Source: Pleurocapsa sp. PCC 7319
GTDB lineage: Bacteria; Cyanobacteriota; Cyanobacteriia; Cyanobacteriales; Xenococcaceae
Reading direction: 5' to 3'
Assembly (NCBI RefSeq): GCF_000332195.1
Contig: NZ_KB235922.1
Coordinates: 4,809,322 to 4,873,321, forward strand
Length of the DNA stretch: 64,000 nt
Shown: positions 7,548 to 15,788 of the stretch, in pieces
How positions within the stretch are numbered: the stretch's first letter is position 1
Layout: each line of letters starts with the position of its first letter
Notes under the pieces: generated by a model
Database searches by the model: none
Told to the model about the DNA's origin: nothing
What the model saw: only the letters and a program-made list of their open reading frames with translations
Translations under genes and position numbers: made by a program

Positions 7548-9524
7548 TTAATCTTGATTCTCGATACTTTTTTCTAACTCCACATAGGGAACTAGCCAAA
7601 CAACATCATAGGGATGCAAAACCAGGAAAATCTTTTGTTGCTGGACTCTCCATCCTCTATTACCAATTAAATCGTACCAATAATTATTATTTTCTGGAGC
7701 ATTATTGCCAACAACTGAATCAGAGCCATTTATTTTAAGTTCAGATAAGGGGATTTCTAGTTGACAAACTTGGTTGGAGACATTGGTCACAGTCAGAATA
7801 TGCTCTTCGCTGTCAGGTGCAATTCTTAAAACGACAAAGCATTTGTCGGAAAGACTTAGAATTTGTTGTTCGCCTTGGGGATGAAAAGCGCTCTGTTGAA
7901 CTCTGGTTTCTAGTAATTTGCCCAAAGCTCGAGTTAGTTGGGACAATTTAGAGTTAGGTAATTGTAATTCTTGATCGATAACAGTTTCGGAAATTATCTG
8001 ACGGTTGATATCTCGTTTGGACTTAGTTTTAATTACTGTGTCCACATCATTACTAGTCCCAATCAAACCATGTAGATAAATTCCTGGCACACCTTTTAAT
8101 ACTAAGGCTATACTGCGCGAAGCAACAAAACGCTTAATTTGAATAGCTAGAGGTTCATTGCCACTATCTAAATTTAAAGCACTAAACCAAGTGGAGTTAA
8201 TTTCATAAGGTTCGTCATAACCTCCTGCTCCAGTACGATAGGATATAAATGCTCCATGTTCTCTAGCTCGGCTAATCAGATATTGAACATCTTCGGATGG
8301 CAGAATATTTTTGACTCCCATCAAGCCAATACCATCATGAGTATCTAAAATATTAAGATAGGTGCAAGTGTTAGCAGGAAACTCCAGGTTTTTTGCCCAC
8401 TCAGCTAAAGCAGTTGTGTCTTCACGATAAAAAGTATGTAGCACCAAAGGAGGTAAGGCAAAATTGTAAACCATTTGCGCCTCGTCATCCCCATTACCGA
8501 AATAACCAATATTTTGTTCGTGAGGAATATTCGTCTCGGTAATTAGAGCTACTCCCGGAGCAACCAAATCAAAAATATCATGAAAAAGTTTAATCGTTTC
8601 ATGAGTTTGCTCTAGATTGGCACATGATGTCCCCGGAATTTGCCACAGGTAGGTAACAGCATCTAAGCGAATCAAATCAGCTCCGCGACGGACATACAAC
8701 AACAGAGTTTCAATGACCCATAGTAAGACTTTGGGATTACTGTAATTTAAATCAATTTGATCGGTAGAAAAAGTAGTCCACACCCAGATTGGACCGTTGA
8801 TGCTTTGGAATTTAGTCAAAAGATCGTTTGTACGAGGGCGCACTATCATTTGACGATCTTCTGGACTCAATTCATCTGGAGATTGGTAAACTGTAGCAAT
8901 ATCTTTATATTCAGGATTGCCACTTAACAATTTTTGAAACGCCTTACTCTTAGATGAAGTATGGTTACACACCGCATCAAACATTAACTTATAAGAGTCT
9001 CCAATTTTGGCAATATCTTGCCAGGAACCCAATTTAGGATCTACTGCGCGAAAATCAGTCACGGAAAATCCCCGATCTGAAGAGTAGGGGAAAAATGGCA
9101 GAATGTGTAGGGTATTAATTGCTTTCTTGAAGCCAGGTACTTCTTCCAAAATGTGAACCAAGCTTGCTAGAGGAGATGATTTTTCACTGCGCAGCAGATC
9201 GCCATAGGTGATTAGAATCACATCTTGTTCTGTAAATCTATTAACAGCATCAAAATGGCTTTCAGCTTCGATTCTAGCAGGCGGTTTGTAAGCGTAGTAC
9301 ACTTTGAGAACACGCTCTAATTCGGGGAGCAATTGCTCAGCCTGCTCTTCACCATAGAGAAAGCATAAGCGTTCAAAGATTTTTTGCCTAGCTGCCGCAG
9401 GAATTTCTAATAATGGTCGATTGTAATCTGGATATTCGTAATGACGAATATTGGTCCAATCTTTTACATTGTTATTTGGAACCTGTTCTGGGGATTTGAC
9501 ACTAATTTTCTGACTAGCAACCAT
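7548..9524 (-). CDS. GH13 sugar phosphorylase (sucrose / glucosylglycerate phosphorylase type)
   Basis: This is a 658-residue GH13 enzyme of the sucrose-phosphorylase subgroup. The catalytic set is visible: nucleophile Asp in LIRLDAVTYLW, acid/base Glu in ALITETNIPHEQN, and transition-state Asp in NILDTHDGIGLMG. The protein starts with a helical segment of about 100 residues before the barrel. Some members of this subgroup phosphorolyse glucosylglycerate rather than sucrose. The next two genes look like glucosylglycerate synthesis genes, which favours that substrate. It is divergent from them with a 385-bp spacer. Confidence 0.85.
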   Translation of the reverse strand: MVASQKISVKSPEQVPNNNVKDWTNIRHYEYPDYNRPLLEIPAAARQKIFERLCFLYGEEQAEQLLPELERVLKVYYAYKPPARIEAESHFDAVNRFTEQDVILITYGDLLRSEKSSPLASLVHILEEVPGFKKAINTLHILPFFPYSSDRGFSVTDFRAVDPKLGSWQDIAKIGDSYKLMFDAVCNHTSSKSKAFQKLLSGNPEYKDIATVYQSPDELSPEDRQMIVRPRTNDLLTKFQSINGPIWVWTTFSTDQIDLNYSNPKVLLWVIETLLLYVRRGADLIRLDAVTYLWQIPGTSCANLEQTHETIKLFHDIFDLVAPGVALITETNIPHEQNIGYFGNGDDEAQMVYNFALPPLVLHTFYREDTTALAEWAKNLEFPANTCTYLNILDTHDGIGLMGVKNILPSEDVQYLISRAREHGAFISYRTGAGGYDEPYEINSTWFSALNLDSGNEPLAIQIKRFVASRSIALVLKGVPGIYLHGLIGTSNDVDTVIKTKSKRDINRQIISETVIDQELQLPNSKLSQLTRALGKLLETRVQQSAFHPQGEQQILSLSDKCFVVLRIAPDSEEHILTVTNVSNQVCQLEIPLSELKINGSDSVVGNNAPENNNYWYDLIGNRGWRVQQQKIFLVLHPYDVVWLVPYVELEKSIENQD

Positions 9525-9909
9525 GCTTTTTCTTAGTTATCTTTGACTTAAATTGATTGATATATACGTTTGTGTACACACTAATATGCCTTAGACAAAC
9601 AGATATTGCCGCAAAATGCCCGAAGGGTTTCAATATTTTGGGTAATAAAATAAAGTGTGATTTTGGCGGTAACAACACAAAAACCAGAGTGAGCAATGCT
9701 CACTACATAACGCACCTAATATAAAATACTTATTTTGCTTTTGCCTAAGTCGGAGCGCAATTTTTCACTAGATGATAGTTTAACCCGTCATTAATCATCG
9801 TGTAACGGCTTTCGTATTATAATTTCTGTAATTTTTTGAAGAAAATTAAAGTCACCAATACTCTTCTTAAAATGACGGTGTTGGCTATTAATATTGCTCA
9901 AAATGACCT
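9525..9909. other. Divergent intergenic region with palindrome TGTGTACACA
   Basis: This 385-bp AT-rich spacer between the divergent phosphorylase and phosphatase genes holds both promoters. A 10-bp perfect palindrome (TGTGTACACA, 9571-9580) sits 47 bp upstream of the phosphorylase start and could be an operator. No further gene is visible. Confidence 0.5.
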
Positions 9910-10710
9910 ATGAGGTATATTGTTGTTACTGACTTGGATGGTACGTTATTAGATCATCAAACCTACGAATTTACTCCTGCCTTAAATGCGATCGCCGAAT
10001 TATCGCGACAAGAAATTCCCATCATTCTTAATTCCAGTAAAACTCAGGCAGAAATCTTAGCAATTCGGAGGGAACTAGAGAACCAGGAACCTTTTATCTG
10101 TGAAAATGGAGGTATTCTCTGCCTAAGTAGTGATGAGTCAAGTGATTCTATTAATTCCCAAGGCTCAACGACTCAATATTTGGGTGTTCCCAGGCATCAG
10201 TTTCTGAGCAGTTTAGATTTAATCAAAGAAAAGTTAGGGCTTAACTATCAAGGATTTGCTCAATCTTCCGTAGAAGATGTTGTAAGTTGGACTGGATTGA
10301 CCGCCTCAGACGCTCACAAAGCAATGCAGCGACAGGCAACCGAACCACTGTTATGGCATGATTCAGAGGAGGCATTAGACACTTTTCGGCAAGAATTAAA
10401 AAAATTAGCCTTGCAATGTGTCAAAGGGGGCAGATTTCATCATGTGATGGGTCTGTTTAATAAAGCTAGTTGTTTTCCCCAATTGAAGGAATATTACTCC
10501 CAGCATTGGCAAAAAGAGATCGGAATTATTGCTTTGGGAGATAGTCCAAATGATTTACCGATGTTAGAGCAAGCCGATTATGCAGTTGTAATTCCTTCAG
10601 CAAAGGGGGGTAATTTGCAACCTAATCAAAGTTCTGTTTTCTTTGCTACTCAACCTGGTCCTCATGGATGGCAAGAAGGCATTGACTTTTGGTTAAAGAG
10701 TATACATTAG
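9910..10710 (+). CDS. HAD phosphatase, mannosyl/glucosyl-3-phosphoglycerate phosphatase family
   Basis: This 266-residue HAD-superfamily hydrolase (Cof/MpgP branch) has motif I DLDGTLLD (Asp8 nucleophile, Asp10 acid), motif II in NSSKTQAE and motif III/IV in GDSPNDLPML. The FICENGGI stretch and overall length match mannosyl-3-phosphoglycerate phosphatase. Placed just before a glucosyl-3-phosphoglycerate synthase, it probably removes the phosphate to yield glucosylglycerate, a compatible solute. The start is GTG or ATG close to 9910 (ATGAGGTAT at 9910); ATG is adopted. Confidence 0.8.
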   Translation: MRYIVVTDLDGTLLDHQTYEFTPALNAIAELSRQEIPIILNSSKTQAEILAIRRELENQEPFICENGGILCLSSDESSDSINSQGSTTQYLGVPRHQFLSSLDLIKEKLGLNYQGFAQSSVEDVVSWTGLTASDAHKAMQRQATEPLLWHDSEEALDTFRQELKKLALQCVKGGRFHHVMGLFNKASCFPQLKEYYSQHWQKEIGIIALGDSPNDLPMLEQADYAVVIPSAKGGNLQPNQSSVFFATQPGPHGWQEGIDFWLKSIH

Positions 10711-10774
10711 ATACATTCTCTATATTTTTTTTTAGATATATTTGAAATAAAGCCCTAAATACGGGAGGTGTGAA

Positions 10775-12028
10775 ATCGCTGACTTCTTTCAAAATGGAGA
10801 GATAACCACTCTACATGATTTACACAGCCGTTCTGTCGCGTCTCTAGAAGCAGAACTATTATATATATCTCAGCAATCGCCCATGGCTCTGGTTTTGCCA
10901 TGTTTATTTTCTGAGTTAGAAGGACCTGCCTTAGGTAATATTCTTGATGAACTTTCCCAAGTCAAATATTTAGACCAAATTATTATTGGTTTGGATCAAG
11001 CAACTGAAGCGCAATTTAAATATGCTTTAAAATATTTTGCTCGACTACCTCAAAAACACAAAATTTTGTGGAATGATGGACCGCGAATGAAAGCCGTTCA
11101 TGAGTTATTGCTTGAAGAGGGTTTAGCTCCCAATGAACGCGGTAAGGGATTCAATGTCTGGTATTGTATGGGATATTTTCTCTCTTGTGGTACTGCGAAG
11201 ACATTAGCATTGCACGATTGCGATATTCTGACCTACGAAAAAGGACTACTAGCAAAACTGTTTTATCCAGTAGCGAATCCCAAATTTGAGTTCAAGTTTT
11301 GCAAAGGCTACTATTATCGTCAGGCTAACAATAAATTGAATGGCAGAGTAATGCGTCTTTTGGTAAGTCCTTTGGTGCGATCGCTCAAAAGAATTTTTCG
11401 AGATAATGCTTTTTTAGATTACATTGACAGCTTTCGCTATCCTTTATCAGGAGAGTTTTCTATGGCTGCCGAAGTAGTCAATAATGTGCGTATTCCCTAC
11501 GATTGGGGATTGGAGATCGGTATACTTGACGATGTTTATCGCAACTATAATTTGAATAAAATTTGTCAGGTGGACATTGCTAATGCCTATGACCATAAAC
11601 ATCAAGAACTTTCTTTTCAAGACCGAGATCGAGGTTTATCTAGGATGTCCATTGATATCTGTAAAGCTTTGTTCCGCAAAATGGCTGCTAATGGGCAAGT
11701 TTTTTCTCAAGAAATTTTTAGAACCCTTAAAGCAACTTACTATCGTACCGCACTTGATTATGTAGAACGATATCATAGTGATGCCATTATGAATGGACTG
11801 ACTTTAGATCGTCATAATGAGGAAAAGGCAATCGAACTATTTGCTCAATCGATTATTCATGCTGGCAACGCTTTTTTGCAGAACCCTCAATTAAGACCTG
11901 TAATTCCCAGTTGGAATCGAGTGATTAGTGCTGATGCCAATATTTTGCAAAAAATACATGATGCTGTTGAGGCCGATAACACCGAAATTGACCGCCAAAA
12001 AGTACTGGAAGTGGCAATTAACAATTAA
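10775..12028 (+). CDS. gpgS: Glucosyl-3-phosphoglycerate synthase (apparent AUC start)
   Basis: This GT-A-fold transferase makes glucosyl-3-phosphoglycerate from an NDP-glucose and 3-phosphoglycerate. The core shows VLPCLFSELEGPAL, the donor-site segment LALHDCDILTY, and FCKGYYYRQ with GRVMRLLVSPL, all typical of the family. The first ATG is at 10883, but 36 sense codons before it encode ADFFQNGEITTLHDL, like the N-terminus of homologues. That segment has no ATG, GTG or TTG. ATC at 10775 lies 6 bases after GGGAGG (10763-10768) exactly where Met is expected. The 381-residue form from 10883 would lack this conserved segment. The TAA stop lies in an AACAATT array. Confidence 0.75.
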   Translation: MADFFQNGEITTLHDLHSRSVASLEAELLYISQQSPMALVLPCLFSELEGPALGNILDELSQVKYLDQIIIGLDQATEAQFKYALKYFARLPQKHKILWNDGPRMKAVHELLLEEGLAPNERGKGFNVWYCMGYFLSCGTAKTLALHDCDILTYEKGLLAKLFYPVANPKFEFKFCKGYYYRQANNKLNGRVMRLLVSPLVRSLKRIFRDNAFLDYIDSFRYPLSGEFSMAAEVVNNVRIPYDWGLEIGILDDVYRNYNLNKICQVDIANAYDHKHQELSFQDRDRGLSRMSIDICKALFRKMAANGQVFSQEIFRTLKATYYRTALDYVERYHSDAIMNGLTLDRHNEEKAIELFAQSIIHAGNAFLQNPQLRPVIPSWNRVISADANILQKIHDAVEADNTEIDRQKVLEVAINN

Positions 12029-12040
12029 CAATTAACAATT
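12015..12040. repeat. Heptamer array AACAATT x 3.7 holding two opposed stop codons
   Basis: Three full AACAATT units are preceded by CAATT. TAA at 12026-12028 ends the plus-strand gpgS, and the complement of 12025-12027 ends the minus-strand dehydrogenase. The two stops overlap in a single TTAA. Confidence 0.9.
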
Positions 12041-13119
12041 TCAATCTGGCGACTAGCCATCGCCTCCAAAAATAATTCTGTTGATAATGCTTGTTCAACG
12101 GGATAAATTCCTGGTTGTTTTAGTTTATCTTCTAATAACAATTGAGCGATCGTTCCCGTACCAGCGCCAGCGGCGATCGCCGTATTACCGTGTACCATGG
12201 TGGCACAGTAGGTTTGGGGTTCACCCGCTGTTTCCCCTGTAATGGATACTCGCATAGCCACCCCAATCCCACTAAATTTATCAGTAACATTGGTCATGAG
12301 ATAACTTACACGGGAAAAGAATTCAATCCCTTTAGGACTAGTGACCCAAGCCTCGGGAAAAATATGAGCTGTAATCCAAGTTAAATGATTGTACCAATCG
12401 GGAATTGAGCCAAATTTAGTAATTACTGTTTCTACGGGAAAAGAATCAGCAAAAGTATAGGTTTCTGGTACGTCAAACCAATAAACTCCAGTCTTGCCAT
12501 AGGGTTGAGGGAACTCAATTACCTCTCTTTCTGTGTAGGGTAAGGTATCTTGCCATTTACCATCGATCCAAGCAGCAAATTTATTTCTTAATCCCAGAAA
12601 AGTAGTTCGCATCACCGTTAATCCTGCACCACCAGAACCAGCGACCACATAACTTAAATGTATTTTTTTAGGCTGTTCAAACTGCTCGATCCCTTGTTTC
12701 GTCATGCAGTTAGAAATACCAGGAAAAATTCCCGTATTGAGAATAGCCGTAACCCCTTGGGCGATCGCTTGGTCTTGGTGTATAACTACCCGTTCATAAA
12801 AAGACCGATGATCGCTCACATCTAGATAATCTACTTTGGAAGCAATGCAAGCTTCTAATACTCTACCGTCTCGATGATGAAATGGTCCGGCACAGTGCAC
12901 TACTAAGTCTTTAGAGGCGATCGCTTTTTCTAGCTGGTCTAGAGCTGCTAAATCTAGAGTCAGAAACTTAAAAGGAGGCTTGACCTGTTGTTGGGGATTA
13001 CGAGAGGTGATAGTAACTTCTGCATCAGTATGATTAGCAATATCCTGAGCAACACTATTACCAATTCTGCCACAACCTCCAATTACCAAAACTTTTTTAG
13101 ACATATAGTGATCCTTCAA
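12025..13119 (-). CDS. Saccharopine dehydrogenase-like NAD(P)-binding protein
   Basis: This is a 364-residue protein with an N-terminal Rossmann fold (KKVLVIGGCGRIGNSVA, then ITSR at the end of the second strand) and the LVHCAGPF and VDYLDVSDH segments of the saccharopine dehydrogenase superfamily. The substrate is unknown; members range from lysine metabolism to lipid-droplet-like oxidoreductases. The likely start is the sixth codon (MSKK) rather than MKDHYM. It overlaps the upstream MFS gene by 4 bp (ATGA type), implying translational coupling. A broken copy of part of this gene lies at about 20.64-20.73 kb. Confidence 0.75.
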   Translation of the reverse strand: MKDHYMSKKVLVIGGCGRIGNSVAQDIANHTDAEVTITSRNPQQQVKPPFKFLTLDLAALDQLEKAIASKDLVVHCAGPFHHRDGRVLEACIASKVDYLDVSDHRSFYERVVIHQDQAIAQGVTAILNTGIFPGISNCMTKQGIEQFEQPKKIHLSYVVAGSGGAGLTVMRTTFLGLRNKFAAWIDGKWQDTLPYTEREVIEFPQPYGKTGVYWFDVPETYTFADSFPVETVITKFGSIPDWYNHLTWITAHIFPEAWVTSPKGIEFFSRVSYLMTNVTDKFSGIGVAMRVSITGETAGEPQTYCATMVHGNTAIAAGAGTGTIAQLLLEDKLKQPGIYPVEQALSTELFLEAMASRQIEIVNC

Positions 13120-14336
13120 TTTTTGATTTGTGTAGCGATCGCAACATAAAGTAAAGCTAATAAAAAAGCAATACTGCCACTGATAGCACCAGTTTCGATG
13201 CTGAGCTCGCCTACTTTAGTCGCCAAAAAATCAAATAAACTGATTCCACCACCGAAACCGCCGAAATACATCCCTACACCCAATCCCCCATGAGATTCAG
13301 GAACTAAACCGAGGGCAAATGGTACTGCACCATTAAGAATTAAACTAAAAAACAGTAATAAAACGGCGATCGCGATTAGCTTAAATAATCCATCAGGTAT
13401 AAGTAATAAGGTTAACAAAACGATAACAGTTCCTAATCCACCAATGGTCATACCCTGTGAGTTACCTAATCGACTGGCAATTTTACCTGCGGGTAAAGCA
13501 GCTAAACCCAAAACCACAAAAAATAAGGTCATAGCTAATTTAGTATTAGCTTCTCCTAATTCCATAGTCAAAACTTGGCTAATAGTAGGAATTAAAAACC
13601 GCAATCCCCAGCTGATACTCATTCCCGTAAGGAAAATTAAACCCAGTTTAGGTAAAGATATTCTTGTAGATTGGCTTTGTGAGACGATTCCCAGTCCTGG
13701 AGAATTAAATAAACGTAATAAAGCAGCAGCACCCAGTAAAGCTAAAGAACCAATGGTGAAGGCAAATCCTGCACCTATGTTCACGATCAATCCGTAAACA
13801 TCAAACCGAAATGCGCCAATTACACCTCCTACTAAAGTTAAAATACTGGCTGCTTGGGGTAATACTTCTGTGCTAGCACAGCGCCCTAGCAAAGACATTG
13901 CAGGAGTGCGAAAAACTGCCATTACTGAAGCCCAGAAAATTACTAAAACGATAAAAAACCACTGTGAAAAGTCATTTTTACTGCTAAAAATTGTGACGGC
14001 AGGAATCACAATAAATAAAGCAGATGATAATATAGCTCCTATAGATATAATGGGGACTTTGCTACCAAAAATTCGCTGTTGTCTATCAGAAAGTGCCCCA
14101 AAAATTGGCTCGATCAAGGTTTCTAAAGCATTTTCAATTATTAATAAAGTTACGGCTAGTTCTTTGGCAAGACCAAGTTCTACTAAAAGTAGAGGAAGAT
14201 ATAGTTTATAAATAACCCAGGCTAAAGTAATTGCCCCCTGCATGGCAGCTATACTCCAAACTTTAGCCCAGAGAATATTGCGATTAACAGTAATTATTTT
14301 AGTTTCCATGTCAATTAACTCTAAGCTACAAGCCAT
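13116..14336 (-). CDS. MFS transporter
   Basis: This is a 406-residue polytopic membrane protein of the major facilitator type. There are about twelve hydrophobic segments, with the loop 2-3 motif GALSDRQQRIFGSKVP, a variant of the GxLaDrxGrr signature. The gene probably starts at the tenth codon (METK, 14309), because the first nine codons fall in a repetitive AGCTA-rich stretch. Its substrate is unknown. The 4-bp overlap with the downstream dehydrogenase suggests that the transporter and the oxidoreductase act on one compound. Confidence 0.75.
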   Translation of the reverse strand: MACSLELIDMETKIITVNRNILWAKVWSIAAMQGAITLAWVIYKLYLPLLLVELGLAKELAVTLLIIENALETLIEPIFGALSDRQQRIFGSKVPIISIGAILSSALFIVIPAVTIFSSKNDFSQWFFIVLVIFWASVMAVFRTPAMSLLGRCASTEVLPQAASILTLVGGVIGAFRFDVYGLIVNIGAGFAFTIGSLALLGAAALLRLFNSPGLGIVSQSQSTRISLPKLGLIFLTGMSISWGLRFLIPTISQVLTMELGEANTKLAMTLFFVVLGLAALPAGKIASRLGNSQGMTIGGLGTVIVLLTLLLIPDGLFKLIAIAVLLLFFSLILNGAVPFALGLVPESHGGLGVGMYFGGFGGGISLFDFLATKVGELSIETGAISGSIAFLLALLYVAIATQIKN

Positions 14337-14444
14337 AAGCTATAAGCTAGTTATTAAAAAAGAGCTTAAACTCCTCCTTGATAATAGTCTCCTTAAAAGG
14401 GTGAACGAAAAAAGGCGTGGGAATTAAACAATCTTAGTCGCTTT

Positions 14445-14587
14445 GAGTAAAGAGTAACGAGTAAAGAGTAACGAGTAACAGCACAAAGCTATTCGTTACT
14501 TGTTACTTGTTATACTAAATCCGTTTCGTATAGGTTACTCAAAAAATTAAGTAATGAGTAAAGAGTAACGAGTAACGAGTAATGAGT
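14445..14587. repeat. Heptamer arrays GAGTAAA / GAGTAAC / TTACTTG
   Basis: Five 7-bp units (GAGTAAA, GAGTAAC) run from 14445 to 14479. Inverted-sense units (TTACTTG) follow at 14494-14511, and a third group (GAGTAAA, GAGTAAC, GAGTAAT) lies at 14557-14587, inside the MITE-like element. All carry TAA. Confidence 0.8.
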
Positions 14588-14643
14588 TGAAACAACATTT
14601 GGTAAAAAAACTAAACACTACTCTTACCAAGCGGATTTAGTAT
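14512..14643. mobile_element. MITE-like element with ATACTAAATCCG termini
   Basis: ATACTAAATCCG (14512-14523) is repeated as its exact reverse complement at 14632-14643. The similarity extends inward with mismatches (TTTCGTATAGG against CTTGGTAAGAG). The 132-bp segment has no coding capacity. Flanks on both sides carry TACTTGTTA-type heptamers, as if the element had inserted into a heptamer array. Confidence 0.65.
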
Positions 14644-14822
14644 TACTTGTTACTTAAACAACGCGAAAATAAAGTTTTGCCACCGTAAATTTCGCTCACC
14701 CTCTTTAAAAGGAGAGGGAATTCAACCCTTCTTTAGCTAAAAGCGTGTGAGGCGTGCTGAGGAAACCTCCGCATACGCAATCACGTAAGAAGCTAAGAGC
14801 TTACAGCTTAAAGCTTTTTAAT
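14644..14822. other. Non-coding spacer with hairpins
   Basis: No gene is visible. It contains a GAGGAAACCTC hairpin and GCGTGTGAGGCGTGC/GCATACGC segments typical of palindromic cyanobacterial repeats. AAGCTTTT just after the response-regulator stop may help to end that transcript. Confidence 0.4.
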
Positions 14823-15509
14823 TCAGATCAATAACATTTTGCGCCGCACAGCTTCCATTGATAAAGCAACACGAAAGCTAGTACAGCTTGGTTCTAAGCC
14901 ATCAATATCTAATTTGAGCTTCAACTGCTGAATATGGTTTTGGACTTTTCGTACCGAGACATTTAACTCCCGTGCAATAGCTTTATCAGTCAGATATTGT
15001 TGACCAAGTAGTTGTAAAATTTGGCTTTCAATAGAAGAAAAATCTACTTCCTGTCGCAAATCTGGAGGAAGAACAAGTTGACCAGCTAAGGCACTCTTAG
15101 CTCCTTGGACAAAATGTTTCCGTCGTTGCATCTTAGAATTAATGACAAAGCCTCCTTGATGTTTACTAATTAACTTCCTCAAGGGTCGAAGATAGCTATG
15201 TTCGCTAGTGTAAACTAGAATGTTTAATTTCGGATAATCTCCAAATATATACTCTAATAACTCTAAACTTTCTTTAGTTGACTGTTCACCAGTAATATTA
15301 CCAATCTGAAGATCGATAACGAAAAGAGAAGGTATCTCAAGTTTTAGTCTTTCCCAAACTTGTTGGGGTTTATTTAGTACGACGCAGCTGGCAGAGGGTT
15401 CTATTTTCTGGAGATAGAGACAGTTATTTTCCGCTACTTCTGGATGATCTTCAAGAACAAAAAATATCGGTTTGGATGATAGCTCCTCGAAATAAGCTGT
15501 TATTGACAT
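14823..15509 (-). CDS. Response regulator with LuxR-type HTH
   Basis: This 228-residue protein has a receiver domain (1 to about 140) with acidic residues Glu20/Asp21 and the phospho-acceptor Asp66 in LFVIDLQIG. A C-terminal helix-turn-helix follows (LTDKAIARELNVSVRKVQNH) of the NarL/LuxR-like class. It probably acts as a DNA-binding output. The CHASE2 histidine kinase lies 279 bp upstream on the same strand and has a NarX-type dimerisation box, the usual partner for such regulators. Confidence 0.8.
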   Translation of the reverse strand: MSITAYFEELSSKPIFFVLEDHPEVAENNCLYLQKIEPSASCVVLNKPQQVWERLKLEIPSLFVIDLQIGNITGEQSTKESLELLEYIFGDYPKLNILVYTSEHSYLRPLRKLISKHQGGFVINSKMQRRKHFVQGAKSALAGQLVLPPDLRQEVDFSSIESQILQLLGQQYLTDKAIARELNVSVRKVQNHIQQLKLKLDIDGLEPSCTSFRVALSMEAVRRKMLLI

Positions 15510-15659
15510 TGATATTGTTAAAGGATTTAATTAAGTTTGATTGAATTTAGGTTTTATTTCTTAAAATCATGCCAAAAACGAGTAAATTAAACGAGTAAAA
15601 TAAACAAGCAATATTAAACTACGCCAATGAACGTCAGCTCTTAACGCACTACCAAGATC

Positions 15660-15745
15660 TTAAAGAGGAATATTGACGATTGGGCTTCGCCCACGCTGCG
15701 CGATCGCTTTAGAGATAAAACCAAGAAGAGCGCGATCGCATAACC
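15660..15745. repeat. Palindromic repeat with HIP1 sites
   Basis: The spacer between the kinase and regulator genes holds TTGGGCTTCGCCCACGCTGC followed by two HIP1 octamers (one within GCGCGATCGC). GGGCTTCGCCC is a perfect hairpin. A related palindrome cluster occurs at 40.26 kb. Confidence 0.65.
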
Positions 15746-15788
15746 TTCCGAAACTGAGCAAGTACTGATGAAGTGAGATGCCCCTGTT

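Noticed and set aside
9514-9696. 60-codon minus-strand frame upstream of the sugar phosphorylase
   Set aside because: It overlaps the phosphorylase start, has no family features and falls in the promoter region.
13444-14211. Antisense frames inside the MFS gene
   Set aside because: The transporter on the minus strand explains the region; the plus frames lack any family feature.
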